Positions 25,901 through 38,900 of a DNA stretch of 64,000 bases are shown here, piece by piece. Within the stretch, counting starts at the first letter, position 1, and each line of letters opens with the position of its first letter. This stretch comes from Anarhynchus alexandrinus (Eukaryota; Chordata; Aves; Charadriiformes; Charadriidae): the NCBI GenBank assembly GCA_008711295.1, contig VUYV01000019.1, positions 7,071,882 through 7,135,881 on the forward strand. Reading direction: 5' to 3'. The position numbers and the translations under genes are program-made. The notes under the pieces were generated by a model. That model did not search any database and was not told where the DNA came from. It saw nothing but the letters and a program-made list of their open reading frames with translations.

Positions 25901-27056
25901 TGCAGCCTCCTCAGCAAATCACTTCAGCAAATTTTGTGTCTCTATTTTTTTAATAATTCCATTTACAATCATAAATACCATCAGCAAAAAAGGGAACTGA
26001 AATTACATAGTGAGGAAAAAATAGTCCCTGTTCTATATTTGAAAGATTAAAACTGCATTGCAAAAAAGCGGCTTAACATAAACACCGATGTTTATGTTAC
26101 TACAGAAAACCCCCCAGTTTATAAAGTCTAGCCCATGAGCCATGTGCAATTTGTATTGATTTTACTTTCATAAAGTTGCTACCTTTTTGTGATGATTTAT
26201 AAGCAGATGAGTTAAGTATTTTAATATACCTATCTGTAAATATCTATCCAGACTACTGGCTATAGGGAAGACAACCAAGCAGCTTTTTATGTTTTACAGT
26301 AATAAAATACACAGAAAATGACCTCTTTTGAGTTATTCCTTAGTGAGACACTTTCAGCTATTGTTAGAGTTCAGCCAGAAAGGGCTCTGTATACAGCCTG
26401 ATATAAACACACTTTGAAATGCAACAGTAGTCCACACATACACACTTATCTATTTCGAATGGATACTAAAAAGCTTTTAGAATGTATACAACACAAATAT
26501 TCAAATGCCAATAAAGTATTTGGTACTTCCAAAGGTTTTTTTACATACCTATGTAAAGGGTATCTACGATACTGCCTGGTGGGCTGATTGTATCTTCCCT
26601 GGCCTGCTGTTCTTTTTTATTTTACTATACAGCCGCCGCATCAAGAGTCAAACACAAGACGTTTTATGCAGGGTCGGGCCTAAGAATATGTTAAAAAAAC
26701 CTTGTCCTGTAAAAAAAAATTACATGCTTCTGATCACTTGCATGAGACTGATCAGTGGAACATGAACAGCCGAGGCACACTATCACATTTAAATATTTGC
26801 TGAATGTTTTAGGTTTTAAAGGTATGGCCACCAAGAACCGGACTGAGGTATTTGTATGCGAAATAGCCACAAAAAAGTCTTCAGTGGAAACACATACCAT
26901 TTTATCTGCCCGAGTACATTCAAGTTCTTGAGAAACACCATCCAATAGCACACTTTCTGCATGGATGAAGACAAGGAAAAATATCTATCAAAGCTTCCTT
27001 TTAGGATGCATTGATTACTTTATATGGAAAATATTTCCTCAAATTCTCCAAGTCAA
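22948..27056. other. Non-coding, no recognised feature
   Basis: Unassigned AT-rich sequence. A 12-bp word (GCTGTGGAGATC) is duplicated with a 16-bp period at 23229-23240 and 23245-23256. The open frame at 24250-24552 (100 codons plus) gives no recognisable peptide. I see no exon. Confidence 0.8.
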
Positions 27057-27835
27057 GCATCTCTGAGTCAGAAACTCTTTATTACCCTTTGTAAAAATGG
27101 GCACAATATTCTCTTTTCTCCAGTCACTGGCAACTTCGCCTGAGTGCCATGACTTTTTGGATATGATGGAGAGTGGCTTAGCAACTACATCTGCCAATTC
27201 CCTCAGGACCCTGGGATGCATTTCTTCAGGTCCCATGGAATTGTACAGGTTCAGGTTCCTCAGGTGGTCTCAAACCTGATCGTCTCCTACAATGGGAGGA
27301 ATTTGGTTCACCCAGTCCCTGCCTTGAGGTTCAGGGACTTGAAACATGCGGGAAGAGTGATTGCCAGTGAAAACTGAGGCAAAAATATTTGTTGAGCACC
27401 TCAGCCTTCTCCACGTCACTTGTCACTAGATTTCCCATCTTATTTAATGGGGTGGGGTACACTTTCTTCAATCTTCTTTTTCTGACCCACGTACCTGTAA
27501 AAGCCCTTCTTACCGTTCTTCAAATTCCTTGCCTAATTCTAAATGGCAATTGTGTCATAGCTTTCCTGATCCCATCCCTACACATGCTGGTAACGTCCCT
27601 ATATTCTTCCCAGGATACACGTCCCTGGTTCCACCGCCTGGGCATTTCCTCTTGCGCTCCAGTTTGACCAGGAGGTCCTTATCAGCCATGCTGGTCTCCC
27701 GCCTTCCCTGCCTGATTTCTTACACACGGGAATCAAGAGCTCTTGTGCTGTCAGACAAACATCTTTAAGTAGCTGCCTTCTCTCCTCTGCTCCTTTATCC
27801 CTGAGGGCAGTTTCCCGCGGGGCCCATCCCGATCT
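27057..27835 (-). mobile_element. CR1 LINE internal fragment (ORF2, endonuclease-RT linker and RT start)
   Basis: Read on the minus strand from 27835, the sequence encodes CR1 ORF2 from the linker after the endonuclease into the start of the reverse transcriptase. Visible blocks are PRETALRDKGAEE, AQELLIPVCKKSGREG, RPAWLIRTSW, KAEVLNKYF, then [17 protein letters not shown] and [13 protein letters not shown]. The frame is broken by one extra T in the KYF region, by a TGA in the segment after it, and by other shifts. Homology ends abruptly near 27070-27057, just after KGNKE, so the catalytic RT motifs and the whole 3' end are absent. CR1 copies normally keep the 3' end and lose the 5' end, so a later deletion or rearrangement probably removed it. 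Confidence 0.9.
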
Positions 27836-30690
27836 TGAGATTAAAAACAAAACAAAACCGTCTGTGCAGTCAAGAATCCCGATGCAGCCAGCCAGCACCA
27901 TCTTTAAGAGTTCTGCTTAACTACAGCGAAAGCCAAAGTGCTTCGGTTCATTACTTTCCAATGTAACACACCATGCTGAAGCATGTAATCCATTCCATAA
28001 ATTGAAGTTGATAGGCGCGTTGGCCCAGATCTGGTAACGCTTATTCTCATGCTCACATTAAAGCACAGATAGTCACACTGAAGGGAAAGTGTGACTGAAA
28101 CCCTAATCTAAAGCTTAACCAACACTTGCTATGCACATAAACTAGGATTTACTAGGTTCCCTTTTCATTTACTTTTCATTCCCCTGAATTGCCTGAATTT
28201 TCATCTTGTATAGCACTCCTTGGTTATATCTTTCCTTCTACTCAACATGCGTAGGAATATGTTAGTGGTTCAATCTCTGTGAAGTTCCAGAGAGTGCAAG
28301 AGCCCGACAACAAAGCTATTTTATTTCTACAGAGCTGATAACTTTCATTTTAACGCAACTAACTGGATTACTTTTATTCATTACCTTTAAGCACACTGAA
28401 ATTAAAAAGTTTATCAATGTATAACATACATAAAGAAAAACAATCAGTAACCAACTTCCAGCCTCTGTTTATATCTCAGAGATTAAGCTTTTTTAAAATA
28501 AGGTATTAACATAGTCAAGAATTAATGATTTCAGGAAAATAAGATAGCAAGATAGCAGTAAATTTTTAGCAGTTAATGTTAAAGTTCAGGTGTAATTAAA
28601 AAAATCGAAACACAATCACTAGAAACCCTCAACACCAGCATCGCTGTTTCACACAGGTTCTGTTGCTTAGTCTTTTAAAGCTTCAAGAAATCAAGCAAAT
28701 TCTAGTTATTCAAACCAACATTACAAACCTGCTACACATAAGAAATGTACTTTCATTGTTTTAAAACAGCTAGAAAAATAAATGTGTGGGGATTTTGTTC
28801 TTTTATTTATGGAATTATTTTTACTATGTAGATCTTTAAAAGATGGAAGTGTGACAAACAGAGCTCAATTAGTGAACCTTCAATCTTTTTATTTAACTGA
28901 TCTTCAAACTTTTTGGATAGATAATAGTTTTCAACTTGTGCCTGGTTTTTGCCAAGCACTGCTATTTTGATTCTCAGGTTTGTTTTTAACACTTTACCAG
29001 GAATCATTATTATTTATTGTATTCCCACACCAACAGCTACCACTTAAATAAATGACCTCACATACTCAAATACAAACCTAAAAAAAATAATCAGAAGACT
29101 GATATACAAAAAGCAGTCTTGAATGTGGTAAATACATTACATTTATTGCTGAGTGATCAAATTAAAACATAAGATACCTCTACAGTATAGCATGCCTTTG
29201 CTACCAAAGTAAAAATATATTTGTAAATAAAAAGGAGAATTTCATAATAATAGTCATCTTTGGTACTAAGAAAAATGCAAATTAACATTTATCATAGTCT
29301 GGAGTATCACATGATGGAGGGTACAGTTTAACTTGTAGCCAGCCCAGCAGACAGCTTTACTACCTATCAGTAAGTACGACAGGGACTCTGATCCTATAGA
29401 GACTTATGCCTTGCCAATGTATATTCAGTCTTATATAATTAATACCACTGAAAGTTAAGAGAGGTGTTTAGCTGACAAAGCACCAGGCTCAGTCCAGCAG
29501 AACTACTTACATTAAATACTTTCTGACAAGATCATTATTTTTAATTGAGATTGAAATAATTGACCTAAGCGGAGGCCTTTTGTTTTCATTACTTGCAAAT
29601 CTGACGCTGCTTGATAAAAAAAGGGTTGGGTGGGAAGATTCACTCTGATCTTTCCCAGATTTCATAATAAATCACCATCCCTGGGCAATCATTTACCTTA
29701 GTCAAGTTAGTATTCTCTAAGTCAGCTGTGCTTTCTAGCCTTTCATAATGTAAAATTAAAAACAATAGAAATTATTGATTAATGACAAGAATATATATGG
29801 CCAACTCCATTGTTTAATAAAGAAAAAAAAAATCCATACCATTAAAAAAATGGATTTGGTTCAGCGTCCATAAATGTAAACATGTGTATGCTTTAGTATT
29901 CTCTCAGGAATTTCTGTTTAACCCTCTAGTGTATATTGTAGTCAGCATTTTTGATTGAAGTTCTGTCATGGTTTGTGTGTTAAACAGAAATGTCATTATT
30001 CAAGAAGATGAAAAGTCATAAAGCATAATGCAATTCCGTACTGTCACAAAAGGTGCAATAACCAATAGTGTGAATTCAGGCAAATGACTTGCTGCTAAAA
30101 TATAATTTCCTTAAAGTGAAATAGGGCACAGAAAAGAAATTCCCTTATAAAACATCGGATATTTCATGAGTCAAAAGGACTGGTCGTATTAGCCAAGTTA
30201 TACAGATAATAACACAAAACACTGGCAACGAGAGCTTAACCTTACAGAGATCATAATATTGCTGTAATGCTCACAAGTCTGGCATTAGGAGGAGCTGAAT
30301 TACATTCTTTCCACAACGTAGAGCGGTATTTCACACAAATGTAGATTTCAGTAGGTGAAATGAAAAGTAGCATCCGGAAGTGGCAACGCAATATTAACGT
30401 GCTGTACACAATAACCTCAACAATTATTGAGTAAACTACAAGCAAGTTTTGCTCTTGATTTTCAGTCCATAAATATGATTTACCCCAAAACACATTCAGA
30501 GATGGATTTGTTGATTAAGGAAAACAATTGATCTGGCCTTTGTGATTCTGTTCCACTATTATCAACCTGAGCAAAATCTGATAAGAAACGTTGCTATCTG
30601 ACTGAATAATTAGAATCCCACCCGAGGTAGTGCTGTTCAGGTACGGAACTGCGTCAGTCCCTGCATCCTCAATAAAGACAAACACGTTCA
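27836..30690. other. Non-coding; one strong hairpin
   Basis: Unassigned AT-rich sequence with no exon or transposon identified. A 9-bp perfect hairpin at 28071-28096 is listed separately. Open frames are at most 80 codons. Confidence 0.8.
28071..28096. repeat. Perfect hairpin, 9-bp stem, 8-nt loop
   Basis: AGTCACACT (28071-28079) pairs with AGTGTGACT (28088-28096) around the loop GAAGGGAA. The mixed-base stem is less likely by chance than the AT-rich ones nearby. It is too short for a microRNA precursor. Confidence 0.9.
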
Positions 30691-31221
30691 TGGGCTGGGT
30701 CTGGATGGGATGGAGTTAATTTTCTTTATGGCAGCCCGTACACTGCTGTGGTTTAGACTTGTGACCAGCAGGGTGTTTATACCACACCAGTGTTTCAGCT
30801 CTTGCTGACCAGTGCTAGCACAGGGTCCAGGCTTTCTCTGTTTCTCACGCTGCCCCACGGTGAGTAGGGTAGGTGTGGACAAGAGGCTGGGAGTGAACAC
30901 AGCCGGGACAGCTGACCCAAGGGATATTCCATGCCATATAACATCATGCTCGGCAATGAAAGTGGGGGGTGCAGATGGAGGCAGTCTTTCCAAAGCAGCC
31001 ATTGCTCGGGAGTGGCAGTGGTCTGCTGGTGGGAGGCGAGTGACTGCCTTTGCATCACTTTTTTTTTTTTTATTCTCTTTCCTTCACTTATTATACCGTC
31101 TTCATCTTGACCCATGACTTTTTCTCACTTTTGCTCTTCCAATTCTCTCCCAATCCCACTGGGGTGGGGTGATGGGGCGACTGGTGGGTGCTTACTTGCT
31201 GACCAGGGTCAGTATAACACA
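30691..31221 (+). mobile_element. Solo LTR of an endogenous retrovirus (second family)
   Basis: A 531-bp LTR running TGGGCTGG to ATAACACA. Recognisable blocks in order are GATGGGATGGAGTTAATTTT, CACAGCCGGGACAGCTGACC, AAGGGATATTCCATGCCATA, a decayed A-rich promoter region near 30950, a poly-T stretch, and the tail CTCACTTTTGCTCTTCCAAT followed by CCAATCCCACTGGGGTGGGG. I know these blocks, in this order, from LTRs common in bird genomes. The flanks GTTCA (30686-30690) and GTTTA (31222-31226) look like a 5-bp target duplication with one change. The usual TATA word is replaced by GGCAATGAAAG, and the ATTAAA-type polyadenylation word by ATTATA (31090-31095), so it is probably inactive. No internal viral genes remain. 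Open frames over it are shadows. Confidence 0.87.
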
Positions 31222-32511
31222 GTTTAAAATGAAGACTTTTCAGATGAAAGACCAGTTATGTCACTCTGTGAAGTACAAGCATTAAAGAATCTCTGAGAAG
31301 AAAGGCCTGCTTAAGACCTAGTTTATTACCCTATTACCTAGTTTACAAATACAAGAAAATTATAGTTCTGTGATCCAGATATCTGTAGAATACCTGAATA
31401 AAACCAGGACTCAAAATCTAATGGGAATAAATGTGCATGAAAGGACTTAATGAAAGATTTAAACACTTGAAAATGAACACTTAAAAATGAAAATAAGCCA
31501 AATAATTCCAGGATGGTCACTGACTCACGGTTAAACCTCTTTATATGTAATAAATATTTACATATGTGCAGTTATGTAAGTAATACACAATATTAGTTTT
31601 AACCTATACATTTCAAAATCGTTAGTCGCATAAAGCCACTCCGTAATGAAATGCAGTTGAGAAGGGCCTTTATCCCACACAAAGTCCAGATGACTCTGGG
31701 AAGCATCAATAAATATAACTCCTATGCTAGCATGGAAAGTAATTTCTCTAACACTTGCCTTGTTTACTTGGAAAATTATAGGTGAAAGTAGTTGTGAGAA
31801 CCGATAAAATCTTTCTTTGATTATAGTGGCAATCAATACTTTGTTTCAAACACAGACAAACAAGTTAAATCCCAAGATTTAAAATACATCTCCCTAGAGT
31901 ATCTGTATGAGAAATAGCTTTTTTCTGGCCCTTTTCTTAAGTGGTATCCCAATAAAAGCAAATCAGGAAAGAAAATTTCTTATTAAAGGATACCTGAAAA
32001 CATTCTCAAGACCATTCCCAAAGCAGATACCACAGCTCTGATAAGGAGTCTACAAATTTGCCTGACCCAGTGTATTTGCCAATATTCTCCACAAAAAGTG
32101 CTTCACTTCCTTACAGTTGCCTCCTCATTAAAGATCCCCTCCTGGGAACCCAGACCAGCATCTTTATCCAACCTGAGATCAGTTTTTGTCTCCTTTTCAT
32201 ACTGTCTTGAATTTCTGCCAACACACCAATATTTAGCCAGCTAATTTAATATTACTGATTAATGCAAAAAGCCTATAGCTCTAAATCCTTTTCGTGTATC
32301 TAGTGTTAATACTTGACAGGAATAGCAGAAACAGTAGAACCGGTATAAAAAGGTATTTCATATAGGTAGATATTTTCAAGTTTTCTCATGAGCATTTCTC
32401 TCTTTTAGATCAGCTATTTAGCTAGTTTTCTCTCAGAAAGTGACAGATTATGACCATCCCGGTTAGGTTCTCCTCCAGTTTAAAAGGGAGGATGTAAAAC
32501 TGAAGAAGGTG
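31222..32511. other. Non-coding, no recognised feature
   Basis: Unassigned AT-rich sequence between the LTR and a decayed CR1 copy. Open frames up to 92 codons (31558-31836 minus) are not recognisable. Confidence 0.8.
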
Positions 32512-32926
32512 GTGAAGCATGGTGATAAAGGGACTACAGCACATAATCTCTGAGGAGAGGTTGAGGGAACAGGCTTGCGCAGTCTGGCACAGAAGAGGCT
32601 AAGAGGCAACCTAACTGCAGCCTACCATTACTTGAAGAGTAGCTGCAAGATGACAGAGCCAAACTCTTTTCAGCAGCCTAAGAGAACATAACAAACTTCA
32701 GTTTGGTATGTTGAGTCTGGATACTAAGAAAAAGCTTTTTACCAGGTGGGTAGTGCATCACAGAGATTATATAAATTCCATCTTTGGCTGTTTTCAAGAC
32801 TTTGCTAGACAAATCCATGGCTGACCTGATTCAGTGCTGGCATTAGTGCCACTTTGAGCAGAAGATTAGACTTGATCACCTCCAGAGGTTCCACTGAGTC
32901 AATTCTCCCTGACCATTCTGTGATAA
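32512..32926 (+). mobile_element. Decayed CR1 LINE 3' part
   Basis: A plus-strand CR1 copy in poor condition. Blocks in CR1 order are ATCTCTGAGGAGAGGTTGAG (the SYEERLRE region), CACAGAAGAGGCTAAGAGGC (the EKRRLRG region), GATGACAGAGCCAAACTCTT, AAGAAAAAGCTTTTTACCAG (the RKNFFT region), then CTTGATCACCTCCAGAGGTT and ACCATTCTGTGA at the 3' end. Many indels destroy the frame. It is clearly older than the copies at 10975 and 46054. Confidence 0.85.
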
Positions 32927-35900
32927 CATGCAAGAATTGGATTCATCCACATGCACTAACACATCCATTCTGAAACTGAAAAGGACTTGCTGTAGATGCC
33001 TCTTCTAAAAAGGCCCAGCTTTTAAGGATGGGAAGCAATTTTAATAGATACTTGGTATATTAAGAACCAGAAGAGTGTTTTAAGCCACTGCAAGTGAGTA
33101 CAGATTGGATTACACTCCCTGAAGTGCAATAGGGAACACAATCTAATCTCACCAGGTCAATAACATATTGTGCTAGTAAATCTAGTTTATTTTTTTACTC
33201 TACTCTTACCATTCTCCATTGATTAATTTCATTATTTTATCCATATAAATATGCTAGGTCACCTAGAAAACCTGATTATGTATTTAAAATTATCTAATGA
33301 AAAACAAGCTAAGTATTTATGCTTGCAGAGAAAGAAAACCATCAGTTTTCACAGAAACTTTCAATAGTCTGTCCTGTAAAAGGTTGTCAAGAATCATCGA
33401 GCTAAATCAGATGCATTAATTTGATGAATGAAACGTATTTGGAAGATTATTTTTTTCTCCCTTGAGTTTGCAAGATATAGAAGGCATTCTGAATTTTGCC
33501 TTGGTTACAAAATAACTAAGCGGTACCACTCCTGCAGTAATTGCTGGAATACCTGCCCCGGTAACCTGAACGCTGAGGAGGAAGTCACTGAGATCAGTAG
33601 AGGAGAAAGGACTCTTGAAGATTGCTGCTCCCTAATTATTTCACTGAAGGTGACTTCCTTATGGATATAGAAAAGGAAAGGGCAAAAAAAGAATTATAGT
33701 GAGTCATGTATTTTGAGAGGTGCTGACATTCATTTCCTTCGTCACCTAAGAACTGTAAAAAAGCTCCTGGTGATCACTGCAAAATCAGATTTTTGTTCTA
33801 GTCAGTTCTTAACGTTTATCATTGCTGTTTGCAGCCAGGAAGACTGCCACTGTTCTTCATATCTTCATCCTGTTAAACCTCTTTAAAACGGCAGGCAGCA
33901 GTCTTCATAGCCATGAAGCAACCGAGAACGCCTAGCTCCTCACGAGCCAACAGAATGGACTGGACGGATAGTTGCCAGATTAGTTAAATACAACCTAGTT
34001 AAGTCTATGTCTTTTTCCATCTCTTTTTTCTTTATGTCCATGATAGAGGGTAATCTGAGGAATTCAAATGTCTAATACACTTATTACTGAAGACCAAGAG
34101 GAGAAACATCTCATTCATTACATTCGGTCTCTGTGGTATTATTGGTATCAAAGCAGAATATGGGTTTATGTATTTTCTCCAGGACTGATAAAACAGCAAA
34201 ACATTCCACTTATTCTCAAATTGGATTAAGTCAGATGTTTGTTTTCTGATCTTCTACCAATCATTCATAGCTACCAAATCCTTATTATACACTTACTCAC
34301 CTGACTGAAATCTCATAATGATAATCTCAAACAACCCATGGCAAAATTTAGCAAAATTAGTAGTTTAGTACTTGACTATAAGACGTGTTAAAAATAGGTA
34401 TATTTTTTAAACCTAGTGACATGTTTATACATTACCTGTTTAAAATAATTAGCAACTGAAACAATGACCATATGGGGTCATTAGGATAATGATATGAAGT
34501 GGATATGCAAATTTCCTCACAAAGAAACCTGAGTGTCTGTGAGGAAAGCAAGGTAATTATCACACATGGAACAAATTGAACTGCACCATTAAGAATTTAA
34601 ACCAGAAATATTTCAAATAAGAAAACAGGAATAATTCTGGTTTTGTAAGTTTTGGAATACCATAGGTTTATTAAGTAAAGTATTGTCACAGAAATAGAAA
34701 CGTTATCTTTTAAAAACTAATTTTGGTGAAGTCTGTGTTCATGTATTTGTAACAAATGATATATCAGATCCCCCACAGACAGCACAACCAATGCAACATA
34801 TGCAGCGGCAATTGTGAAGCCTGGTATTTACAGAGAACAGAAACTAATGCACTTGATCCTTCCCCTTTTTTGAAACATATTTACTAGTTAACAGTCCCCC
34901 TTTCCTGGACGTGTAACCCCGTTGCTGTAAATGCTAGCTGGCAATATGCTGACTTATGTCAGCATTGAAATTTGGCACCATGCTTCATTAGCTAGCCAAC
35001 AAAGCAATTCAGGAGTGTTATTGAATCATATACCATTCTTAGTATTCTCCCTTTCTCATTTTTATTTCACTGTGTGATTTTTTTTCACCATCCTATTTCT
35101 CAGGAGAGAGAAAAATGCTTTGTATCCTATTTTTAAAACTATCCCCAGCAGCAATACCAATACTAGTATTTTTACAGACTGTCTTCTTCCATCCACAAAT
35201 TCTAATAATACCCCATAAAAACTAATTTAAATTTTACATTTAATGTAATATCTTAAACAAACAGTATTGCTAAAAAGAGAATTATTATATTTCTGTGTCT
35301 TTAATTATTTTCAGTTCACTTTTTTCATGTAAGTCTTCCTTCATGCTGAATAGTATTATTTTCTGTTCTATCCAATATACTATCTCACCACATATAATAT
35401 TTCCCATCAGCAACTGAATTGATCAGAAATTGATCAGAGCTGGACAGCAGTACAGTACTGTCTTTCAGAATTACAGATTTACTTCCAATGAAGTCAATAG
35501 GAGCTGGTCATCAACATAATACTCATATTGCCATATTGAACCTAATTCAGTCTTTAACACAGTTACTCAAAAGCACTCCAAACAGTCAGCTGTTATCAGA
35601 AAAAAAGGAGATTTTAAAGGATGAAATAACTGAAGAGATTACTAGAAAATTACTATTTATCTATTTTTATTAGAAGGTAAGATTTAACTTTCCTAGTCTA
35701 CATTAAGAGTTTAATTGTCTGAAGTGCAGTAATAAAATATTGAAAAACTGTGTCACGTTTCTCTCAAATTGGCTCACTAAGAAATATCCAGCCTCAGAAT
35801 GCTCACATACATTGGAATAAACATAAATGAGAACAAAGCTGAGTCAAGTGTGCAGTTTAATACATTGAGTCTTACTGAAAACCACTAGCTAATTATAATT

Positions 35901-38900
35901 GTACTTTACTGGTAAGTAGAAGTCACTACTGGTGATGCAAACTGTCTTGTCCAGATCACAAGTTTGCTAACAGGAAAGGAGATCTATTTCCTCATTGCTC
36001 CACGAGGAAAAAAAAAAATCACATTATTCTTGACAGGTACAGTGAGAGCCTACCTGGCAAAATGAACTCCCAGAAGTCAGTACTAACATGGCTTCCATTT
36101 CATGCTTAGGACTACTGTTCACCTGAGAACGCACATTAAAAAAACGTTGACTACGCCTTTTGAATGAGAAAGCAAGCCTTCATGTATACGTTCCTTAGGG
36201 AACATAAATTTTTACAGGCCAAGTTGCTACAATACTTCATGATAAGTTTCCTGTCTTCATCAAGCCATGCTAAAATCTTGATATTTTGCACGTCCAAGAA
36301 GTTGTCTGAATGACTGCAACACTGCTCCTCAAAAAGGCACTTCAGGAGGCCAAAATATAGTAGTTGTCTTCATAACATGTTAATAGTCCCATTTAGGAAT
36401 ACTTTTATTGTCAACAGCAATGAAAAAAAAATGAATGATTTGTGAGCTGCCAATGCAAATATTGCTAAACTTTTCTAAATTTTGAAGTCAGCATGCATAC
36501 ATATTTTTTCACAAAACTTATTTTTCTCACGTTTCTTCCTTTAAGTATATTTTGATTTTAATGAATTAAATGGAGAGTAATGTAGAAGAAAAACATCACA
36601 TGCTCCCATCCATGAAAACAAACTGGAAGGTCTCCAACTCATGTGCATCTTTAGGTACTATTATTTATTTTGAACACAACCACTAAAGTAACTAAGCATG
36701 GGGGATCTCACATTTAAAATTTGATTTGGACTTAAGATTGGGTCACTGCCCCTACATTACTCACTGAAAGCTACAGAAAGAGAAGTGTTTATGGCAAAAC
36801 TGGGAGAGAAAAGAGAATTCTAAGTGAAGAAAATCAATTCAGAATGGAATAACGCATGCACCTCTCACCCACAAAACAACACAAAACAAAGTATTACTGG
36901 ATAAGTATCTTGTAAAAAAAAAAAAATCTCAAGGAAAAGATCTCCAAAGCCATTGAAAAATGCCTGGTAAATTATGTCACGCTTCTGCTGAAGTAGAATC
37001 TGAAGCACCAAAGAAGCAGTATTATCTGGCGAAGACAAAGCAGGACCAGAAAGGAATATCAAGTGTCCAAAAAACTAGTCTATTAAGCTACGAGGCCACA
37101 CATCTTTCCATACTTATTATATATAAAATTAAAAGCAATCTGTAGCCACCGAAGACAGGGTAATGCTTTTTTTCATCTCTGACAGAACACACAAAATGTT
37201 TAGCTGTTAACATTTAGTTAACACAGAATGGTACCGCTGCATTATATTACAGTAACAGGTTAACACCTAACATCTAAGAAATCCAAATAGCATTCTTAGG
37301 AGCCAGTAGAATATATGTATTAATACCCAAACATTACAGTTCAGGGTATAATCTTAAATTGCTATCTAGGAAATATTACTTTACCTCAGAATGAATTCTA
37401 CTGATACCATGAATTAATTTTAGTATGCTTAAAAGTTACAAAACATATTGCAAGGATTGATGAGACAGCAAGGCAAACATATATGTATGTGCTTCACTTT
37501 CTTTGTGTATTTTTTAAATAACTGCGTATATATTTCATCCACAACAACCACACATCATTCCATCAGCATTGCAACATAAAATAGCCCCTGCTTCTGTCCA
37601 ATAGTTTAAATGGAAATCAAAAGAAAATCTGTATCAGTTGCACCCAATTCATTTCAAGAAAGTACTGTGTACCATTATAATTTGAATTTCCAAAGAGACA
37701 AAATGTCCAGAAACATAAAGGAAGGAAATCTGTGCTTCCTGAATTACTTTCATTTGGTCCAGATGTGAAGGGAGAGTCAAGAAACAACAAAAAATTGAAC
37801 CTCATCATTAGGATCTGGGGGGTTTTTATATGCAAAACATCTCTGAGTTGAGAACTCTATTTCCATTTCCATGAGAGTTTCTGTATATGCCTCAAAACAC
37901 TTTGTTAACATATTCATTATAGAAAGTATCATCTCCATTCTACAAATAAGGTCCTGAAACAGATCTGTTTATTTGAAACTGTTCACACACTTGGAAGTAA
38001 CTCTACAAGAGATGGTTGATTTAAAATAAAAACAAAACAGTAACAAAAAAGCAGGTTGCCAACTTAAATTTATGTTATGTAGAAAGAAGGGTACCAAAAC
38101 ATTTTAAAGATGCTCCAGAAGCAGGTGAATCCTTAGCAATTACAACTTTTTTTTACAACGCTGTGGTTTTTATATTCACAATTTATTCTCCCTCAAGAGT
38201 TTCCAGTAGACTAAACAGACATGCCTTCTTCTTTCAAAGGTTTCCCAAGTCTTGTTTCAGCCTAGTGGACAAGTTTTGGGCCAGCGCCCCGGCATGGCCA
38301 CACATGCATGAATACCTTGCCAGACTCGTAGTGTTTGGGTCGCACCCCACAGACAAGAACCCTAACTGACTCTGTCACTGAGCCAGGCCTCAAGCTGTTC
38401 TTTAAACCACAAGATTTTCACTACAAATCGTGCATGTCCGATATGCCAAACGATGGCCCCTGAAATAACTGAAGCAACAAAACATGTAATGACAGCAGAT
38501 AATAGCAACTCTAACAATGCACACCCCCAAAATGCTTGTGTTTTCTTTTTTAAGAAATGTCAAGATTCTTAACTCTTAGACAGGCTCTTTTCTTTTAATT
38601 TGATGTGTAGGAATGGAATTCTAATTAATAGGATTTTATACATCAGGAATTTAAAAAAAAAAAGACATTATCTCTCTTTAGAAGTACGCCATTCATTTGT
38701 AATTGCATCTCATTAAATAGTGATATATTTAAAGAAGCACAAATACACAGATGGGAAACAGCAGGAACTCCTAAATAGCATCGACCACAGTTTAGAATGC
38801 TTATGAAATCCTTTCTTCAACATACAGTTTCTTCAAGAACAGTTCACGCAAAAGTAGTAACTGGAAATCAGGTATGATTTTTAAAGTGTAATATTTCCAC

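Noticed and set aside
27097..27768. Plus-strand open frames of 60-92 codons
   Set aside because: Antisense of the CR1 ORF2 fragment.
30688..31117. Three overlapping open frames of about 100 codons
   Set aside because: They lie wholly inside or at the edge of a non-coding LTR and have no protein similarity that I recognise.
37920..37965. TCATCTCCATTCTACAAATA as a MIR fragment
   Set aside because: Too short and no continuation on either side.
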